The notes under the pieces are model-generated. The model was not told where the DNA came from. It ran no database searches and saw nothing but the letters and a program-made list of their open reading frames with translations. Shown here piece by piece: positions 1-9,862 of a stretch of 52,691 nt of DNA (position 1 is the first letter of the stretch; each line of letters starts with the position of its first letter). Source of the stretch: Streptomyces violaceoruber (GTDB taxonomy: Bacteria; Actinomycetota; Actinomycetes; Streptomycetales; Streptomycetaceae); the NCBI GenBank assembly GCA_000720805.1, contig JODI01000060.1:1-52691 (forward strand). The letters run 5' to 3'. A program made the translations under genes and the position numbers.

Positions 1-526
1 GGGGGCGGGGGGGGGAGGGTGGCCGGCCCGACGGTACGTGGTGACGACCATCGAGCCGGCCGCGCGTCGCCCGATGGGTGACCGGGCGGCGGTAGGGGGC
101 GCCGCGGCGCGGGCCGGTCCGGTGCCGAGCCGCGTGACGGCCACTGCCCGTCACGCGCACCGGCCGACGCCCCGGCAGGCGGATCGGCACCCGGCTTGTC
201 GTAACGGCCGTGCACGCGCACCGGTCGGGCGGTCGGCTCGTGTGCCGACCGCCGAGGCGGTCACGCACAGGGGCCCGGCCCCGCGAGGGGTGCGAGGAGA
301 CGCGGTGCACCGCCGGGGTGCGGGGCGGAGTCCCTGCGGCCAGGATCGGAGGGCAAAAGCCCTGGGGATGATGGGGTCCACCCCCGCTCCGGCGAAGCCC
401 GGGATGGGGAGGGCGGGGGCGGCGGGGCGAGGAACCCGAGATCCGCATCAAAGGCCCCCCTTGCCGGAGGCTTCCCCTGGCGGCGAAGCGTCCCTGTTCC
501 ACAGCCCCGTCCCAACAGGCGGACCG
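1..526. other. No gene recognised; 3' flank of the asparaginase operon
   Basis: Long open frames exist on both strands here, but their translations are rich in Arg, Ala, Pro and Gly with no recognisable domain, as expected of random high-GC DNA. Two near-copies of a short GC-rich stretch (around 152-167 and 212-227, sharing ACGCGCACCGG) and a hairpin near 470-489 are the only structure I see. Confidence 0.6.
470..489 (-). terminator. Candidate hairpin terminator of the asparagine operon
   Basis: The arms GCTTC and GAAGC are extended inward by two more G-C pairs after one mismatch and close on a TGGC loop. The hairpin lies about 40 bases downstream of the asparaginase stop codon. There is no clear U tract, so this is weak evidence. 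Confidence 0.3.
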
Positions 527-1543
527 TCAGGCGCAGGCCGACAAGGTGACCGGATCCAGCGCGCGCACCGGACGTACGCACCCCACCGGTTCACCGCCGC
601 CCAGCAGGGGCTCCCCCGCGAACTCGGCGAGTGCCGCCGGGGCGACGCCGGCCCGCGCGAGCGCGGCCGCCGCGACCGGGACGCGGGCCCGGTCGGCGCC
701 GTCGGCGATCTTCACGGCGACGGCGCGGCCGTCCGGGAGAGCCGCGGCCTGGACGCCCTCGAAGCCGTCCTTGGCGAGCAGACCGGGTACGGCCCGCATC
801 AGGGCGGCGACGTCCCGGCCGGAGCCGGAGGCCATCTCGGCGTGCTCGCGCATCGCGTCGGCGACCCGTGACTCCGGAGTGCCGGGGGCTGCGGCGGTGA
901 TGCGGGCGGTGGCGCGGGCGAGGCCGTGCAGGGAGACGGAGAACAGGGGCGCTCCGCAGCCGTCGACGGTCACCTGGGCGATCCGCTGCCCGGTGAGGTC
1001 CTCGACGATCTCGGCGATGGCCTGCTGCAGCGGGTGGGAGGGGTCGAGGTAGTCGTCCAGGGACCAGCCGTTGAGTCGGCAGACGTAGAGCATGGCCGCG
1101 TGCTTGCCGGAGCAGTTCTGGGCGAGCCGGGAGGGCAGGCGGCCCTGCCGGATCCAGTCGTCCCGGACGACGGCGTCGAAGGGCAGGTCGCGGACGTTGC
1201 GCAGGTCGTCCTCGGTGAGCCCGGCGAGCTCCAGGATGCGGCGGGTGCCGGCGAGGTGGCGTTCCTCGCCGGAGTGGCTGGCCGCGGCGAGGGCGAGCAG
1301 TTCGCCGTCGAGCGGGAGTCCGGCCCGGACCATCGCGACGGCCTGGACGGGCTTGAGGGCCGAACGGGGGTAGAAGGCGGCCTCGATGTCGCCGAGCTGG
1401 AACTGGACCTGGCCGCCGGTGTCGAGGATGACGACGGAGCCGTAGTGGACGCCCTCGACGAGCCCGCCGCGTACGAGGTGGGCGACGGGAGCATGGAGGG
1501 GCTCGCGGATCAGGGGTGCGTCCGCGACGGAGCTGCTGTACAT
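527..1543 (-). CDS. Asparaginase (Rhizobium etli AnsA-type, Asparaginase_II family)
   Basis: Predicted to hydrolyse L-asparagine to aspartate and ammonia in the cytoplasm. The 338 residues match the thermolabile AnsA/Asparaginase_II family in length and motifs: YPRSALKP (58-65, an SxxK pair), SHSGEE (89-94), NCSGKHA (143-149) and DGCGAPLF further on. In the R. etli enzyme the catalytic residues come from an SxxK pair and the Cys/Lys of the NCSGK motif, and all of these are present. The open frame extends 42 codons upstream into the permease gene. The ATG at 1543 is preferred because family homology begins shortly after it. It is the last gene of a three-gene minus-strand operon behind a GntR regulator and an asparagine permease, which fits asparagine uptake and use. 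Confidence 0.9.
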   Translation of the reverse strand: MYSSSVADAPLIREPLHAPVAHLVRGGLVEGVHYGSVVILDTGGQVQFQLGDIEAAFYPRSALKPVQAVAMVRAGLPLDGELLALAAASHSGEERHLAGTRRILELAGLTEDDLRNVRDLPFDAVVRDDWIRQGRLPSRLAQNCSGKHAAMLYVCRLNGWSLDDYLDPSHPLQQAIAEIVEDLTGQRIAQVTVDGCGAPLFSVSLHGLARATARITAAAPGTPESRVADAMREHAEMASGSGRDVAALMRAVPGLLAKDGFEGVQAAALPDGRAVAVKIADGADRARVPVAAAALARAGVAPAALAEFAGEPLLGGGEPVGCVRPVRALDPVTLSACA

Positions 1544-1575
1544 CACTGCCTGCTTCTCGGGGAGCGGTGCGCGGG

Positions 1576-3018
1576 TCACGCGTCGGCTCCGGTAGGGGAC
1601 TTGCGTGCGACACGGCCCCGGATGCCGAACCATCCGGCGACCAGCACCCCGACGATCAGCGGGAGACACAGCACGGTGGTGCGTCCGGCGCCGCCGTCGG
1701 CGTACATGAGGACCAGGACGGAGGCGAGGAACGCCAGCGTCACCAGTTCGGTCCAGGGTGAACCCGGCAACCGGTAGCCGGGGCGGGCGAGTTCGCCCTT
1801 CTGGGTCTTCTGCCAGAAGAGCAGGTGACAGATCATGATCATGCCCCAGGTGGAGAGGATCCCGATCGCGGCGAAGTTCAGCACGATCTCGAACGCGTCG
1901 GCGGGGACCACGAAGTTGAGTCCGACGCCGAGGACGCAGATGCCGCTGGTGAGCAGGATGCCGCCGTACGGGACCTGGCTGCGGCTCATGACGGACGTGA
2001 ACCTGGGGGCCGAGCCGGACATCGCCATGGAGCGCAGGATGCGGCCGGTGGAGTACAGGCCGGAGTTGAGCGAGGACATGGCCGCGGTGAGGACGACCAG
2101 GTTCATCACGCCGCCCGCCGCCGGGATGCCGATGTTGGAGAGCACGGTCACGAAGGGGCTCTCACCGGAGGTGTACTTGTTCCACGGCAGCAGCATCGAC
2201 AGCAGGACGACCGAGCCGACGTAGAAGACGCCGACGCGCCACATGATCGAGTTGATCGCCTTCGGCATGATCTTCTCGGGGTTCTCGGTCTCGCCCGCGG
2301 TGACGCCCACCAACTCCACGGAGGCGTAGGCGAAGACGACGCCCTGGATGATCAGCAGCATGGGCAGCAGACCGTTGGGGAACACGCCGCCGTGGTCGGT
2401 GATCAGCGACGGGCCGGGGGCGGTGCCGTCCACCGGGTGCTGGGTGACCAGCAGGAAGATGCCGATGCACATGAAGATCACCAGCGCGCTGACCTTGACG
2501 ATCGCGAACCAGAACTCCAGTTCGCCGAAGATCTTCACCGAGATCAGGTTCACGGTGAGGACCACGGCTAGGGCGATCAGTGCGATCACCCACTGGGGGA
2601 TGTCGGAGAACATCCCCCAGTAGTGGGTGTAGGTGGCCACGGCGGTGATGTCGGCGATGCCGGTGGTGGCCCAGTTCAGGAAGTACATCCAGCCCGCGGT
2701 GTACGCGCCCTTCTCGCCGAGGAACTCCCGGGCGTACGACACGAAGGCGCCGGAGGACGGGCGGTACAGGACGAGTTCACCGAGGGCGCGGACGACGAGG
2801 AAGGCGAAGATCCCGCAGACCGCGTACGCGATGAACAGGGACGGGCCGGCGTCGGCGAGGCGGCCGCCGGCACCGAGGAACAGGCCGGTCCCGATGGCGC
2901 CGCCGATGGCGATCATGTTGACGTGCCGGGACTTCAGGGACTTGCTGTAGCCGGCGTCTCCGGCGTCGACGTGCGCGGTGGGTGTGCGGGTCTCCTCGTG
3001 GAGTTGCTGCTCGCTCAC
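1576..3018 (-). CDS. ansP: L-asparagine permease (AnsP-like, amino acid-polyamine-cation family)
   Basis: A 480-residue integral membrane transporter with about 12 hydrophobic segments. The N-terminal consensus [20 protein letters not shown] and the [20 protein letters not shown] region are typical of AAT/AnsP proton-coupled amino acid permeases. The open frame runs far upstream in fusion with other genes, but homology starts at a GTG (3018) reading VSEQQLHEE. That GTG overlaps the GntR stop by four bases (GTGA), indicating translational coupling. The asparaginase begins 32 bases downstream. Asparagine specificity is inferred from sequence similarity to AnsP and from the adjacent asparaginase, so a broader substrate range remains possible. 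Confidence 0.88.
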   Translation of the reverse strand: MSEQQLHEETRTPTAHVDAGDAGYSKSLKSRHVNMIAIGGAIGTGLFLGAGGRLADAGPSLFIAYAVCGIFAFLVVRALGELVLYRPSSGAFVSYAREFLGEKGAYTAGWMYFLNWATTGIADITAVATYTHYWGMFSDIPQWVIALIALAVVLTVNLISVKIFGELEFWFAIVKVSALVIFMCIGIFLLVTQHPVDGTAPGPSLITDHGGVFPNGLLPMLLIIQGVVFAYASVELVGVTAGETENPEKIMPKAINSIMWRVGVFYVGSVVLLSMLLPWNKYTSGESPFVTVLSNIGIPAAGGVMNLVVLTAAMSSLNSGLYSTGRILRSMAMSGSAPRFTSVMSRSQVPYGGILLTSGICVLGVGLNFVVPADAFEIVLNFAAIGILSTWGMIMICHLLFWQKTQKGELARPGYRLPGSPWTELVTLAFLASVLVLMYADGGAGRTTVLCLPLIVGVLVAGWFGIRGRVARKSPTGADA

Positions 3019-3746
3019 GCCTCGGGTCCGCCTTCCGTGGGGGTGTCCGTACGCGTGGGGCGCACGATGTCGGTGAGGGTGGTCTCGACGCGGTCGAGGT
3101 GGTGGGCCATGGCCTCCACCGCGTCGTTCTCGGAACCGTCGATCAGCGCCTCGACGATGGCCCGGTGCTCGCGGTTGGACTGCTCGCGCCGGCCACCCAG
3201 TTCGTTGAGGAAGGCGGACTGGCGGGCCAGCGCGTCGCGGATCTCCTCGATCACCCGACGGAAGACCGGGTTCTGGGCGGCCTCGGCCACGCCGAGATGG
3301 AACAGCGTGTCCATCGCGACCCAGGCGGTGGTGTCGGTCTCCCGTTCCATCCGCTCCAGCAGGTGGGCCAGGTGGTCGAGGTTCTCCGGGGTGCGGCGCC
3401 GGGCCGCGTACCCGGCGACCGGGATCTCGACGTGGCGGCGCACCTCCAGCAGGTCGCTGGCCGCGTAGTCGCCGAAGGTGGGGTCCTCGACGGCGCTCGC
3501 GACGACGAAGGTGCCCTTGCCGGTCTTGGAGACGGTCAGTCCCATCGTCTGCAGGGCACGCAGGGCCTCCCGCAGCACGGGCCGGGAGACCTCGAGAGTG
3601 CGGCACAGTTCGGCCTCGGAGGGGAGCTTGTCGCCGATCCCGTAGTCGCCGCGCTCGATGGCGGCGCGCAGATGCCCGAGCACCGCTTCCATGGCGCTGA
3701 CGCGCCGCGGGCCCTGACTGGCTGTCTGGCTGTCTGACAGGTTCAC
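3015..3746 (-). CDS. GntR-family regulator, FadR subfamily
   Basis: A 243-residue regulator with an N-terminal winged helix (about 19-85; [26 protein letters not shown] is the recognition region) and a C-terminal all-helical FCD effector domain (about 95-230), the FadR arrangement. It is the first gene of the operon and overlaps the permease by four bases, so it most likely controls asparagine uptake and breakdown. The frame starts at a GTG (3746) without a good ribosome site. An internal ATG at Met19 sits just before the conserved domain, so the start is uncertain. A short palindrome, TGTCTGACA, lies inside the first codons and could be an autoregulatory site if the true start is Met19. Confidence 0.88.
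   Translation of the reverse strand: MNLSDSQTASQGPRRVSAMEAVLGHLRAAIERGDYGIGDKLPSEAELCRTLEVSRPVLREALRALQTMGLTVSKTGKGTFVVASAVEDPTFGDYAASDLLEVRRHVEIPVAGYAARRRTPENLDHLAHLLERMERETDTTAWVAMDTLFHLGVAEAAQNPVFRRVIEEIRDALARQSAFLNELGGRREQSNREHRAIVEALIDGSENDAVEAMAHHLDRVETTLTDIVRPTRTDTPTEGGPEA
3731..3739. promoter_or_regulatory. Candidate GntR operator TGTCTGACA
   Basis: TGTC-T-GACA is a perfect small palindrome with the GTnnnAC core common to FadR-type sites. It sits at the 5' end of the regulator gene next to a repeated CTGTCTGG. It is short enough to be chance. Confidence 0.2.
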
Positions 3747-3805
3747 GGGAGTGATACTCCGGCTGGCGTGATGCCCCTGTCAAGGCCCCTGGAAGGGGGA
3801 ATTCA

Positions 3806-3840
3806 TGGGGTGCGGGGGCCGGAAGCCACCTCACACCCCA
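3806..3840 (-). terminator. Hairpin between uppP and the GntR operon
   Basis: TGGGGTG (3806-3812) pairs perfectly with CACCCCA (3834-3840), with a smaller GGCC/GGAAGCC stem inside the loop. It begins just past the uppP stop codon, so it probably ends the uppP transcript before the asparagine operon promoter. Confidence 0.5.
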
Positions 3841-3845
3841 CTCGG

Positions 3846-4682
3846 TCAGCTGCTGAGGCCGCCCGTGGCCAGCAGGCCGAACAGCAGCACACCGACGATG
3901 ATCCGGTAGACCACGAAGGCGTTGAAGGAGTGCTTGGCCACGAACTTCAGCAGCCAGGCGATCGACGCGTAGGCGACGACGAAGGAGACGGCCGTCCCGA
4001 CGGCGAGCGGAGCCGCGCCCACCCCGGTGCCCAGGGCGTCCTTGAGTTCGTACAGACCCGCGCCGGTCAGGGCGGGGATGCCGAGGAAGAAGGAGAGCCG
4101 GGTGGCGGCCACGCGGTCCAGGTCCAGGATCAGCGCCGTGGACATGGTGGCGCCGGAGCGGGAGAAGCCGGGGAAGAGCAGGGCGAGGATCTGGGAGCTG
4201 CCGACCAGCATCGCGTCCTTGAAGGTGGTGTCGTCCTCTCCGCGCTTGTGCCGTCCCATCTGGTCCGCCGCCCACATCACGCCGCTGCCGACGATCAGCG
4301 AGCCGGCCACCACCCACAGCGAGGCGAGCGGCCCCTCGATCAGCGGCTTCGCGGCCAGGCCGACGACGACGATCGGGATCGTGGCGTAGATGACCCACCA
4401 GGCGAACTTGTAGTCGTGGTGGTACCGCTGCTCCTTGTCGGCCAGCCCGCGGCCCCACGCCGAGACGATCCGCACGATGTCCTTGAAGAAGTACACCAGC
4501 ACGGCGGCGATCGCCCCGACCTGGATGACCGCCGAGAACCCGACGACGGCGTCGTCGTCGACGGGGATGTCCATGAGCCCCTCGACGATCTTCAGATGGC
4601 CGGTGGAGGACACGGGCAGGAACTCGGTCACCCCCTCGACGGCTCCGAGGACGACGGCCTGACCGACGCTGATGACACTCAT
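3846..4682 (-). CDS. uppP: Undecaprenyl-diphosphatase
   Basis: A 278-residue membrane enzyme that dephosphorylates undecaprenyl pyrophosphate, recycling the lipid carrier for peptidoglycan synthesis; overproduction gives bacitracin resistance. Both family signatures are present: the E-x3-E motif with PVSSTGH (E16, E20, S26) and PGFSRSGAT (171-179, with R175). Length and about eight membrane segments agree with BacA/UppP. The ATG at 4682 starts exactly at the family N-terminus. It is followed by a hairpin and preceded by a short gap after the fluoride-channel operon, which is on the same strand. Confidence 0.95.
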   Translation of the reverse strand: MSVISVGQAVVLGAVEGVTEFLPVSSTGHLKIVEGLMDIPVDDDAVVGFSAVIQVGAIAAVLVYFFKDIVRIVSAWGRGLADKEQRYHHDYKFAWWVIYATIPIVVVGLAAKPLIEGPLASLWVVAGSLIVGSGVMWAADQMGRHKRGEDDTTFKDAMLVGSSQILALLFPGFSRSGATMSTALILDLDRVAATRLSFFLGIPALTGAGLYELKDALGTGVGAAPLAVGTAVSFVVAYASIAWLLKFVAKHSFNAFVVYRIIVGVLLFGLLATGGLSS

Positions 4683-4776
4683 GGGATCCAGTTCTTCTCG
4701 GGGAGGGCCAGTGCGGCGGGGACAGTCTTACTACACCCGCACGAGAGCCGAGCGCCGCGCCCGCCCCGCCGACCGC

Positions 4777-5151
4777 CTACGCCCACACCGCCTGCGCCAG
4801 GCTCACTCCCACGAAGGCCGCCCCCAAGCCGGCCACCACGCTCGCGACCACGTTGGCCAGGGCGTAGAAGCCGGCGCCCGTCTCGCCCAGCCGGAGGGTC
4901 TCGTACGAGAAGGTCGAGTACGTCGTCAGCGCCCCGCACAGGCCCGTACCCAGGAGCAGCTGGAGGTGGGCGTCGGCGGCTCCGGCGGCCGCCGCGCCGG
5001 TCAGCAGTCCGAGGACGAGACAGCCGGTGACGTTGACCGCGAGGGTTCCCCAGGGGAAGACGGAGTCGTGGCGGGACTGCACGGTCCGGTCGGTCAGGTA
5101 GCGGAGCGGGGCGCCGACCATCGCGCCCACGACCACGAGGAGCCAGTTCAC
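4777..5151 (-). CDS. crcB: Fluoride channel Fluc (CrcB), second subunit
   Basis: A 124-residue, four-helix membrane protein of the Fluc/CrcB family that exports fluoride. It carries NVTGC (helix 2) and the [15 protein letters not shown] phenylalanine-box region (helix 3). The GTG start (5151) overlaps the stop of the upstream crcB-DUF190 gene by four bases, so the two are translationally coupled. Actinobacteria often encode two CrcB proteins in tandem that may assemble as a heterodimer, and the same is likely here. No separate promoter is evident. Confidence 0.92.
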   Translation of the reverse strand: MNWLLVVVGAMVGAPLRYLTDRTVQSRHDSVFPWGTLAVNVTGCLVLGLLTGAAAAGAADAHLQLLLGTGLCGALTTYSTFSYETLRLGETGAGFYALANVVASVVAGLGAAFVGVSLAQAVWA

Positions 5152-5987
5152 AACGAATTCTTACCCTTCGCGCCCGGATTGCCCTCTTCGTCCTTCCGGT
5201 CGACGTACCGGATGACCTCGCAGTCGTCGAGGATCACCAGTCCCTCGGTGACGAGTTCGTCGAGCCGGGGCAGGAACGCGCGGACGCGCTCCTCGTCGTC
5301 GACGATCACGACGGCCACCGGCAGGTCCTCGCTCAGGGAGAGCAGCCGCGAGGTGTGGATCAGGGAGGAGGCGCCGAAGCCCTCGATGCCCCTGAAGGCG
5401 CTGGCGCCCGCGAGCCCCGCGGCGTGTGCGCGGTGCACGATCTCGCTGTAGAGGGGCTTGTGGTGCCAGGTGTCGTGCTCGCCGATGAAGACGGTCACGC
5501 GCAGGGCGCGGCCGGTCAGCCTCGTCATGGCTGCCTCCCCCTTCAGGACGCCGCGGGTGGCCGCGACCGCGAGCCACACCGCCGTGAGCGCCGCGAGCAG
5601 GGTCGCGGCCAGGTAGGCGAGCCCGGTGCGGGGGTGGCCGGAGTCGACCAGTTTCTGGATGTCGACGGTGTAGGTCGAGAAGGTGGTGAAGCCGCCGAGG
5701 ACGCCGGTGCCGAAGAAGGGGCGGACCAGTCGGTGGGCGGCCCACACATCGGTGATGACCACCATGAACACGCCGATCACGGCGCAGCCGACGACATTGG
5801 TCCAGAACGTCGCCCAGGGAAACTGGCCGGTGTGGGCAGGCCATCCGAGGGAGAGGGCGTACCGGGCGGTGGCGCCGAGGGCTCCGCCGAGTGCGACCAC
5901 CGCGACGACGGGCGCCTGACCGCGCACGTCGGGCCGTCGGGCGGTGCGCGAGGGGGCGGGCAGGCTCTCGGTGTCCGGAGCTGTCAT
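5148..5987 (-). CDS. crcB: CrcB (Fluc) fused in frame to a DUF190 domain
   Basis: One open frame of 279 residues starts at an ATG (5987) with a good ribosome site (AGGAGAGG). Residues about 25-150 form a four-helix CrcB channel with TNVVGC (63-68) and [10 protein letters not shown] (98-107). From Met154 the protein continues without a stop into a DUF190 domain ([18 protein letters not shown] onward), a cytosolic family often encoded beside crcB and related to PII-like folds. An internal ATG at 5528, preceded by GGGGGAGG at good spacing, would also give a free 126-residue DUF190 protein. The gene may therefore make a channel-regulator fusion, two separate proteins, or both. The stop overlaps the next crcB start (GTGA). 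Confidence 0.85.
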   Translation of the reverse strand: MTAPDTESLPAPSRTARRPDVRGQAPVVAVVALGGALGATARYALSLGWPAHTGQFPWATFWTNVVGCAVIGVFMVVITDVWAAHRLVRPFFGTGVLGGFTTFSTYTVDIQKLVDSGHPRTGLAYLAATLLAALTAVWLAVAATRGVLKGEAAMTRLTGRALRVTVFIGEHDTWHHKPLYSEIVHRAHAAGLAGASAFRGIEGFGASSLIHTSRLLSLSEDLPVAVVIVDDEERVRAFLPRLDELVTEGLVILDDCEVIRYVDRKDEEGNPGAKGKNSL

Positions 5988-6152
5988 GGTCGTACCTCTC
6001 CTACTCGCCGGGGCCCGGCCGACCGGGCGCGCGCCATCGCAAGTAGGGACCGTTGGCGGCACCCGCCGCGGTTCGGGTACGGCGGGCCCCACCGCCGCGC
6101 CGCGAACGTGATCGCGGCCGGTCAACAGGGTAACCCCGGGGTTCGGCCGGGG

Positions 6153-7121
6153 TCACTTCGCGGCGGGCGCCTCGCAGACCGCGACGCCGCGCTCCCACAG
6201 GCTGCCGAGGACGAGGTGGTCGCCGCTCTCGCAGACGCTGGTGACCATGCGGAAGCCGGAGCGGCGGCGGGTGAGGTGGTGGCGGACGCGGCCGTCGTCG
6301 TCGACCGCCAGGACGCCGATCGAGCCCGTGGGACGGAAGGGAGCGCGCACCGCCAGGCGTGCGGCGGCGCGGCGGGCGGCCGGGGTGCCGCGGTGCAGGA
6401 GGTCCAACGGAGGCACACGGGGGCCGGCGAGCGACACCCAGACCGGCCCCTTGGGCCCGGCGCGCCAGATGTTGTCGGGCATACCCGGGAGATCCTCGAC
6501 GAATGGTTCGCTGTGTCCCGTCCGGGGTCCGGTGAGCCAGTAGCGGGTCAGCCGGTACGCGCCCGTCTCGGCGACGACGAGGAAGGATTCGTCGCCGCTC
6601 GGGGCCAGTCCGTTGGCGAACTGGAGCCCTTCCAGGAGGACTTCGGGTGAGTCGCTGCCGGGGGCCAGGCGCAGGAGGCGGCCGGTGCCGGTGTGCTCGA
6701 CGATGTCGCCGATCCACTGGTCGAGGGGGTAGCGGCGGCTGGAGACGGTGAAGTAGACGCTGCCGTCGGACAGGGCGACGACATTGCTGCAGAACCGCAG
6801 TCTCTCCCCCGCCACCGAGTCGGCGAGGACGCGCACGCCCGCGCCCGCGCCCGCGAGGTCGACGCTCAGCAGGCCGCGTTCGGCGTCGCAGACCAGGAGA
6901 CTGCCGTCCGGATGGAGCTCCAGGCCGAGCGGCCTGCCGCCGGTCTCGGCGAGCACTTCGACACGGGGTACGGCGGGGCCCGTCAGCCGGTCCAGTCGCA
7001 GGATGCGGCCGTCCTCCACCCCGGTCAGGACGCGTCCGCGGGTGTCGGCCACGACGTCTTCGGGGCCGCGTCCACCGACGGCGACGTATCGGCGGGGGAC
7101 GAGAGCCGTGGGACGGTCCAT
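6153..7121 (-). CDS. SMP-30/gluconolactonase/strictosidine synthase-like beta-propeller protein
   Basis: 322 residues with the repeated strand pattern of six-bladed propellers: GGRGPEDVVADTRGRVLTG, RPLGLELHPDGSLLVCDAERG, LSDGSVYFTVSSRRY, LQFANGLAPSGDESFLVVAET and LPGMPDNI. The last two resemble the strictosidine-synthase-like branch, whose bacterial members are lactonases or esterases of unknown substrate. No signal peptide is visible, so it is probably cytoplasmic. The ATG at 7121 has an AGGGG site. An ArsR-like regulator lies 139 bases upstream on the same strand and may control it. Substrate unknown. Confidence 0.75.
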   Translation of the reverse strand: MDRPTALVPRRYVAVGGRGPEDVVADTRGRVLTGVEDGRILRLDRLTGPAVPRVEVLAETGGRPLGLELHPDGSLLVCDAERGLLSVDLAGAGAGVRVLADSVAGERLRFCSNVVALSDGSVYFTVSSRRYPLDQWIGDIVEHTGTGRLLRLAPGSDSPEVLLEGLQFANGLAPSGDESFLVVAETGAYRLTRYWLTGPRTGHSEPFVEDLPGMPDNIWRAGPKGPVWVSLAGPRVPPLDLLHRGTPAARRAAARLAVRAPFRPTGSIGVLAVDDDGRVRHHLTRRRSGFRMVTSVCESGDHLVLGSLWERGVAVCEAPAAK

Positions 7122-7260
7122 GGGTGGTTCCCCTTCGCTGACGGCGGGACGGTGAGACGGTGACGGCGGTGAGGGCGGCCTCGTGGCGGGGACGGCCTGG
7201 TGGCGGGCCGTCCTTGTGGAGTTCGAGCGGGTGTGTGTACGTACCCGCGCCGGCCGGCGC

Positions 7261-7548
7261 CTACCACCCCTTCTCGAACATGCGCGCCACTTCGGCGATC
7301 CGCATCTCGTCACGCCGGTAGTGGGTCCGCCGCCCGATTCTCCGGGTGCGCAGCAGACCGATGTCCGCGAGGAGGCCGAGGTGGGTCTCGGCGACCGAGC
7401 GGCGCACGCCGAGTTTCCGGGCGACGGCACCCGCGGTGACGCCGTCCTCGACGAGGTCGCCATGGCGCTGCGGTGGGAAGTGGGCGGCGGGGTCCTTCAG
7501 CCATTCGAGGATGTCGAGGCGTCTCTCGCCGGCGGGAGTCCTCAGCAT
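7261..7548 (-). CDS. Small ArsR-like winged-helix regulator
   Basis: A 95-residue single-domain DNA-binding protein. ERRLDILEWLKDP opens an ArsR-type fold, GAVARKLGVRRSVAETHLGLLADIGLL is the helix-turn-helix, and RRIGRRTHYRRDE is the wing. The N-terminal ILEWLKDPAAHFP segment is typical of a streptomycete ArsR subgroup. There is no cysteine pair, so metal sensing is unlikely. The ATG at 7548 is preferred over a longer frame because it follows GGAGGGG. It precedes the SMP-30-like gene on the same strand. Confidence 0.75.
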   Translation of the reverse strand: MLRTPAGERRLDILEWLKDPAAHFPPQRHGDLVEDGVTAGAVARKLGVRRSVAETHLGLLADIGLLRTRRIGRRTHYRRDEMRIAEVARMFEKGW

Positions 7549-7753
7549 GTTCTTCCCCTCCGTCCCGAGCCCCCTCGTACCGCGTCTTCCCACTGTCCCG
7601 CAGCCGAAGCCGCCCTGTCCGGCGAGTGGGCAACCTTGTCCGGTACCGAACTCCCCGGTGACGCGAGCCCGTTCGCCGCACGCGGCGTACCCGTCCGCGT
7701 AAAGCCCCCTCCGCCCGCGGCTCGTGTGCTCTCACGGGCGGAGGGGAGTCGGT

Positions 7754-9775
7754 TCAGCCGTCGAGTCGTACGACCCTCACGGCACCCGCGGGCAGAGCCA
7801 GCCGGCCCGCCGCCCGTTCTCCGGTGAGCAGTTCGGTGCCGTCCGCCTCCAGCGGCACCTTCACGTCGGACGCGGTGTGGTTGATCGCGAAGAGGTAGGT
7901 GCCCGACTCGCCGGTGCGGCGCACCACCTCGACGTCCCGGGGCAGGTCGGCGCGGGTGGAGACGCCGGCGTCCTCGACGGCCCAGCCAAGAATCGCGTCG
8001 AGGCCCTGGGCGTCGAGACGGGTGGAGACGTACCAGGCGCTGCCCTCGCCGAGGCGGTGCCGGGTGACGGCCGGGTGGCCGGCGGCCGGACCGTCGGCGT
8101 ACGTCCACACGGTCTCGGCGCCCTGCGGCACCACGAACTCGGTCCACACGTCACCGTTCAGCTCGGAGCCGTCGGGGCCGGTGATCCGCACGGACTGGCC
8201 CTCGAGCAGCGGCGAGAACTCCTCGACGGTCAGCCCGAGCACGTCCCGCAGCGCGCCCGGGTATCCGCCCTCGTGGACGGCGTCGTGCTCGTCGACGATC
8301 CCGGAGAAGTACGAGACGACGAGGGTGCCGCCGTTCTCGACGTACCGCCGGACGTTGTTCCCGGCGGCCTTTGTCATCAGGTAGAGCGCGGGGACGACGA
8401 CAAGGGGATAGGCCGACAAGTCGGCTTCCGGGTGGGCGAAGTCGACCGTGAAGTGGCGGTCGTAGAGGGCCTCGTAGAAGCTGTCGGCACGCTCGCGCGG
8501 GTCGTGGTCCTCACTGGGGCGCCACTGGAGGTTCTGCGCCCACCAGGAGTGCCAGTCCCACAGGACGGCCACGTCGGCCGCGGTGCGCGTACCGCGGATG
8601 GTGCTCAGGGAGTCGAGGGACGCGCCGAGTTCGGCCACCTCGCGCCAGACGCGGGTGCCGGTGCCGCCGTGCGGGACCATCGCCGAGTGGAACTTCTCGG
8701 CACCGCGCCGCGACTGCCGCCACTGGAAGAACATCGCGCCCTCGGAGCCGCGCGCCACGTGTGCGAGGGAGTTGCGGGCCATCTGGCCGGGTGCCTTGGC
8801 CGGGTTGCGCGGCTGCCAGTTGACGCCCGAGGTGGAGTGTTCGAGGAGCAGCCAGGGGGCGCCGCCCGCGACGGAGCGGGTGAGGTCGGCGGCCATCGCG
8901 AGGTTGACGTGGGTGCGGCGGCCGTCGGTGATCAGGTAGTGGTCGTTGGTGACCATGTCGACCTCACGGCCCCAGGCCCAGTAGTCGACGGAGTCGCACT
9001 GGCTGAGGGCGGTCATGAAGTTGGTGGTGACCGGGATGCCGGGCGCGAGGCGGTGCAGGATGTCCCGCTCCGTACGGAAGTTCTCGCGCATGGTGGCGTC
9101 GGCGAACCGCTTGTAGTCCAGTGCCTGGCCGGGGTTGCCGACCGTGGGTGCGGTGCGCGGTGGGTTGATCTGGTCGAGGCCGGCGTAGCGCTGGCCCCAG
9201 AAGGCGGTGCCCCAGGCCTCGTTGACCGCGTCGACGCTGCCGTACGTCGTCTCGAGCCAGCGGCGGAAGTGTGCGGCGCAGGAGTCGCAGTAGCAGGCCG
9301 AGACGGGGACGCCGTACTCGTTGTGCACGTGCCACAGCGCCAGGGCCGGGTGGTCCGCGTAGCGCTCGGCGAGTCTGGTGGTGATGTTCGCGGCGGCGGC
9401 GCGGTAGTCGGCGTTGCTGTGGCAGATGGCGCCGCGCGAGCCGAACTCGTACCGCACGCCGTCGGCCGTCACCGGCAGCGCGTCGGGGTGGGCGCGGTAG
9501 AACCAGGCGGGGGGTACGACCGTGGGGGTGCCGAGGTCGACGCGGATGCCGTTGTCGTGCAGCAGGTCGAGGAGGCGGTCCAGCCAGCCGAATTCGTAGG
9601 TGCCGGGCGAGGGCTCCAGCAGGGCCCAGGAGAAGATCCCGACGCTCACCATGGTGACGCCGGCCTCCCGCATCAGCCGTACGTCGTCCTGCCAGACGCT
9701 CTCCGGCCACTGCTCCGGGTTGTAGTCCCCGCCGAAGGCGAGCCTGGTGAGGCCCCTGGGGGCGGTCTCCGGCAT
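7754..9775 (-). CDS. Beta-galactosidase, glycoside hydrolase family 42
   Basis: 673 residues with the complete GH42 layout: an N-terminal TIM barrel (from RLAFGGDYNPEQWP), a trimerisation domain from about residue 390 and a C-terminal beta domain. The acid/base glutamate is E153 in WHVHNEYG and the nucleophile is E312 in LLLEHSTSG. Cys119, Cys161, Cys163 and Cys166 can form the zinc cluster found in many members. No signal peptide is visible, so it should act on imported galactosides. The ATG at 9775 follows GGGAGAG. It is divergent from a LacI-type regulator, which very likely represses it. Confidence 0.92.
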   Translation of the reverse strand: MPETAPRGLTRLAFGGDYNPEQWPESVWQDDVRLMREAGVTMVSVGIFSWALLEPSPGTYEFGWLDRLLDLLHDNGIRVDLGTPTVVPPAWFYRAHPDALPVTADGVRYEFGSRGAICHSNADYRAAAANITTRLAERYADHPALALWHVHNEYGVPVSACYCDSCAAHFRRWLETTYGSVDAVNEAWGTAFWGQRYAGLDQINPPRTAPTVGNPGQALDYKRFADATMRENFRTERDILHRLAPGIPVTTNFMTALSQCDSVDYWAWGREVDMVTNDHYLITDGRRTHVNLAMAADLTRSVAGGAPWLLLEHSTSGVNWQPRNPAKAPGQMARNSLAHVARGSEGAMFFQWRQSRRGAEKFHSAMVPHGGTGTRVWREVAELGASLDSLSTIRGTRTAADVAVLWDWHSWWAQNLQWRPSEDHDPRERADSFYEALYDRHFTVDFAHPEADLSAYPLVVVPALYLMTKAAGNNVRRYVENGGTLVVSYFSGIVDEHDAVHEGGYPGALRDVLGLTVEEFSPLLEGQSVRITGPDGSELNGDVWTEFVVPQGAETVWTYADGPAAGHPAVTRHRLGEGSAWYVSTRLDAQGLDAILGWAVEDAGVSTRADLPRDVEVVRRTGESGTYLFAINHTASDVKVPLEADGTELLTGERAAGRLALPAGAVRVVRLDG

Positions 9776-9862
9776 GGGTCTCTCCCGATTCCATAGATGG
9801 GAACGTGCACACACGGCGGTGGCAGCGTGCGGCCCAAGATAACCGTACGAGGGCGACGCTTG

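Noticed and set aside
38..871. Long plus-strand open frame at the left edge, antisense to asparaginase
   Set aside because: Translation is low-complexity Arg/Ala/Gly/Pro without any domain, and it lies opposite a clear gene over half its length.
1576..4458. A single 960-codon frame appearing to join the permease to upstream genes
   Set aside because: Only the last 480 codons are homologous; the rest is the antisense or alternative frame of gntR and uppP. The GTG at 3018 is the real start.
5988..6150. Possible fluoride riboswitch ahead of the crcB operon
   Set aside because: A GCGATGGCGCGCGC stretch loosely recalls the conserved 5' part, but I could not fold the required pseudoknot with confidence.
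7724..9796. A 690-codon plus-strand frame spanning the whole GH42 gene
   Set aside because: It is an antisense shadow of a real gene caused by high GC; composition is not protein-like and the opposite strand has a full GH42 family match.
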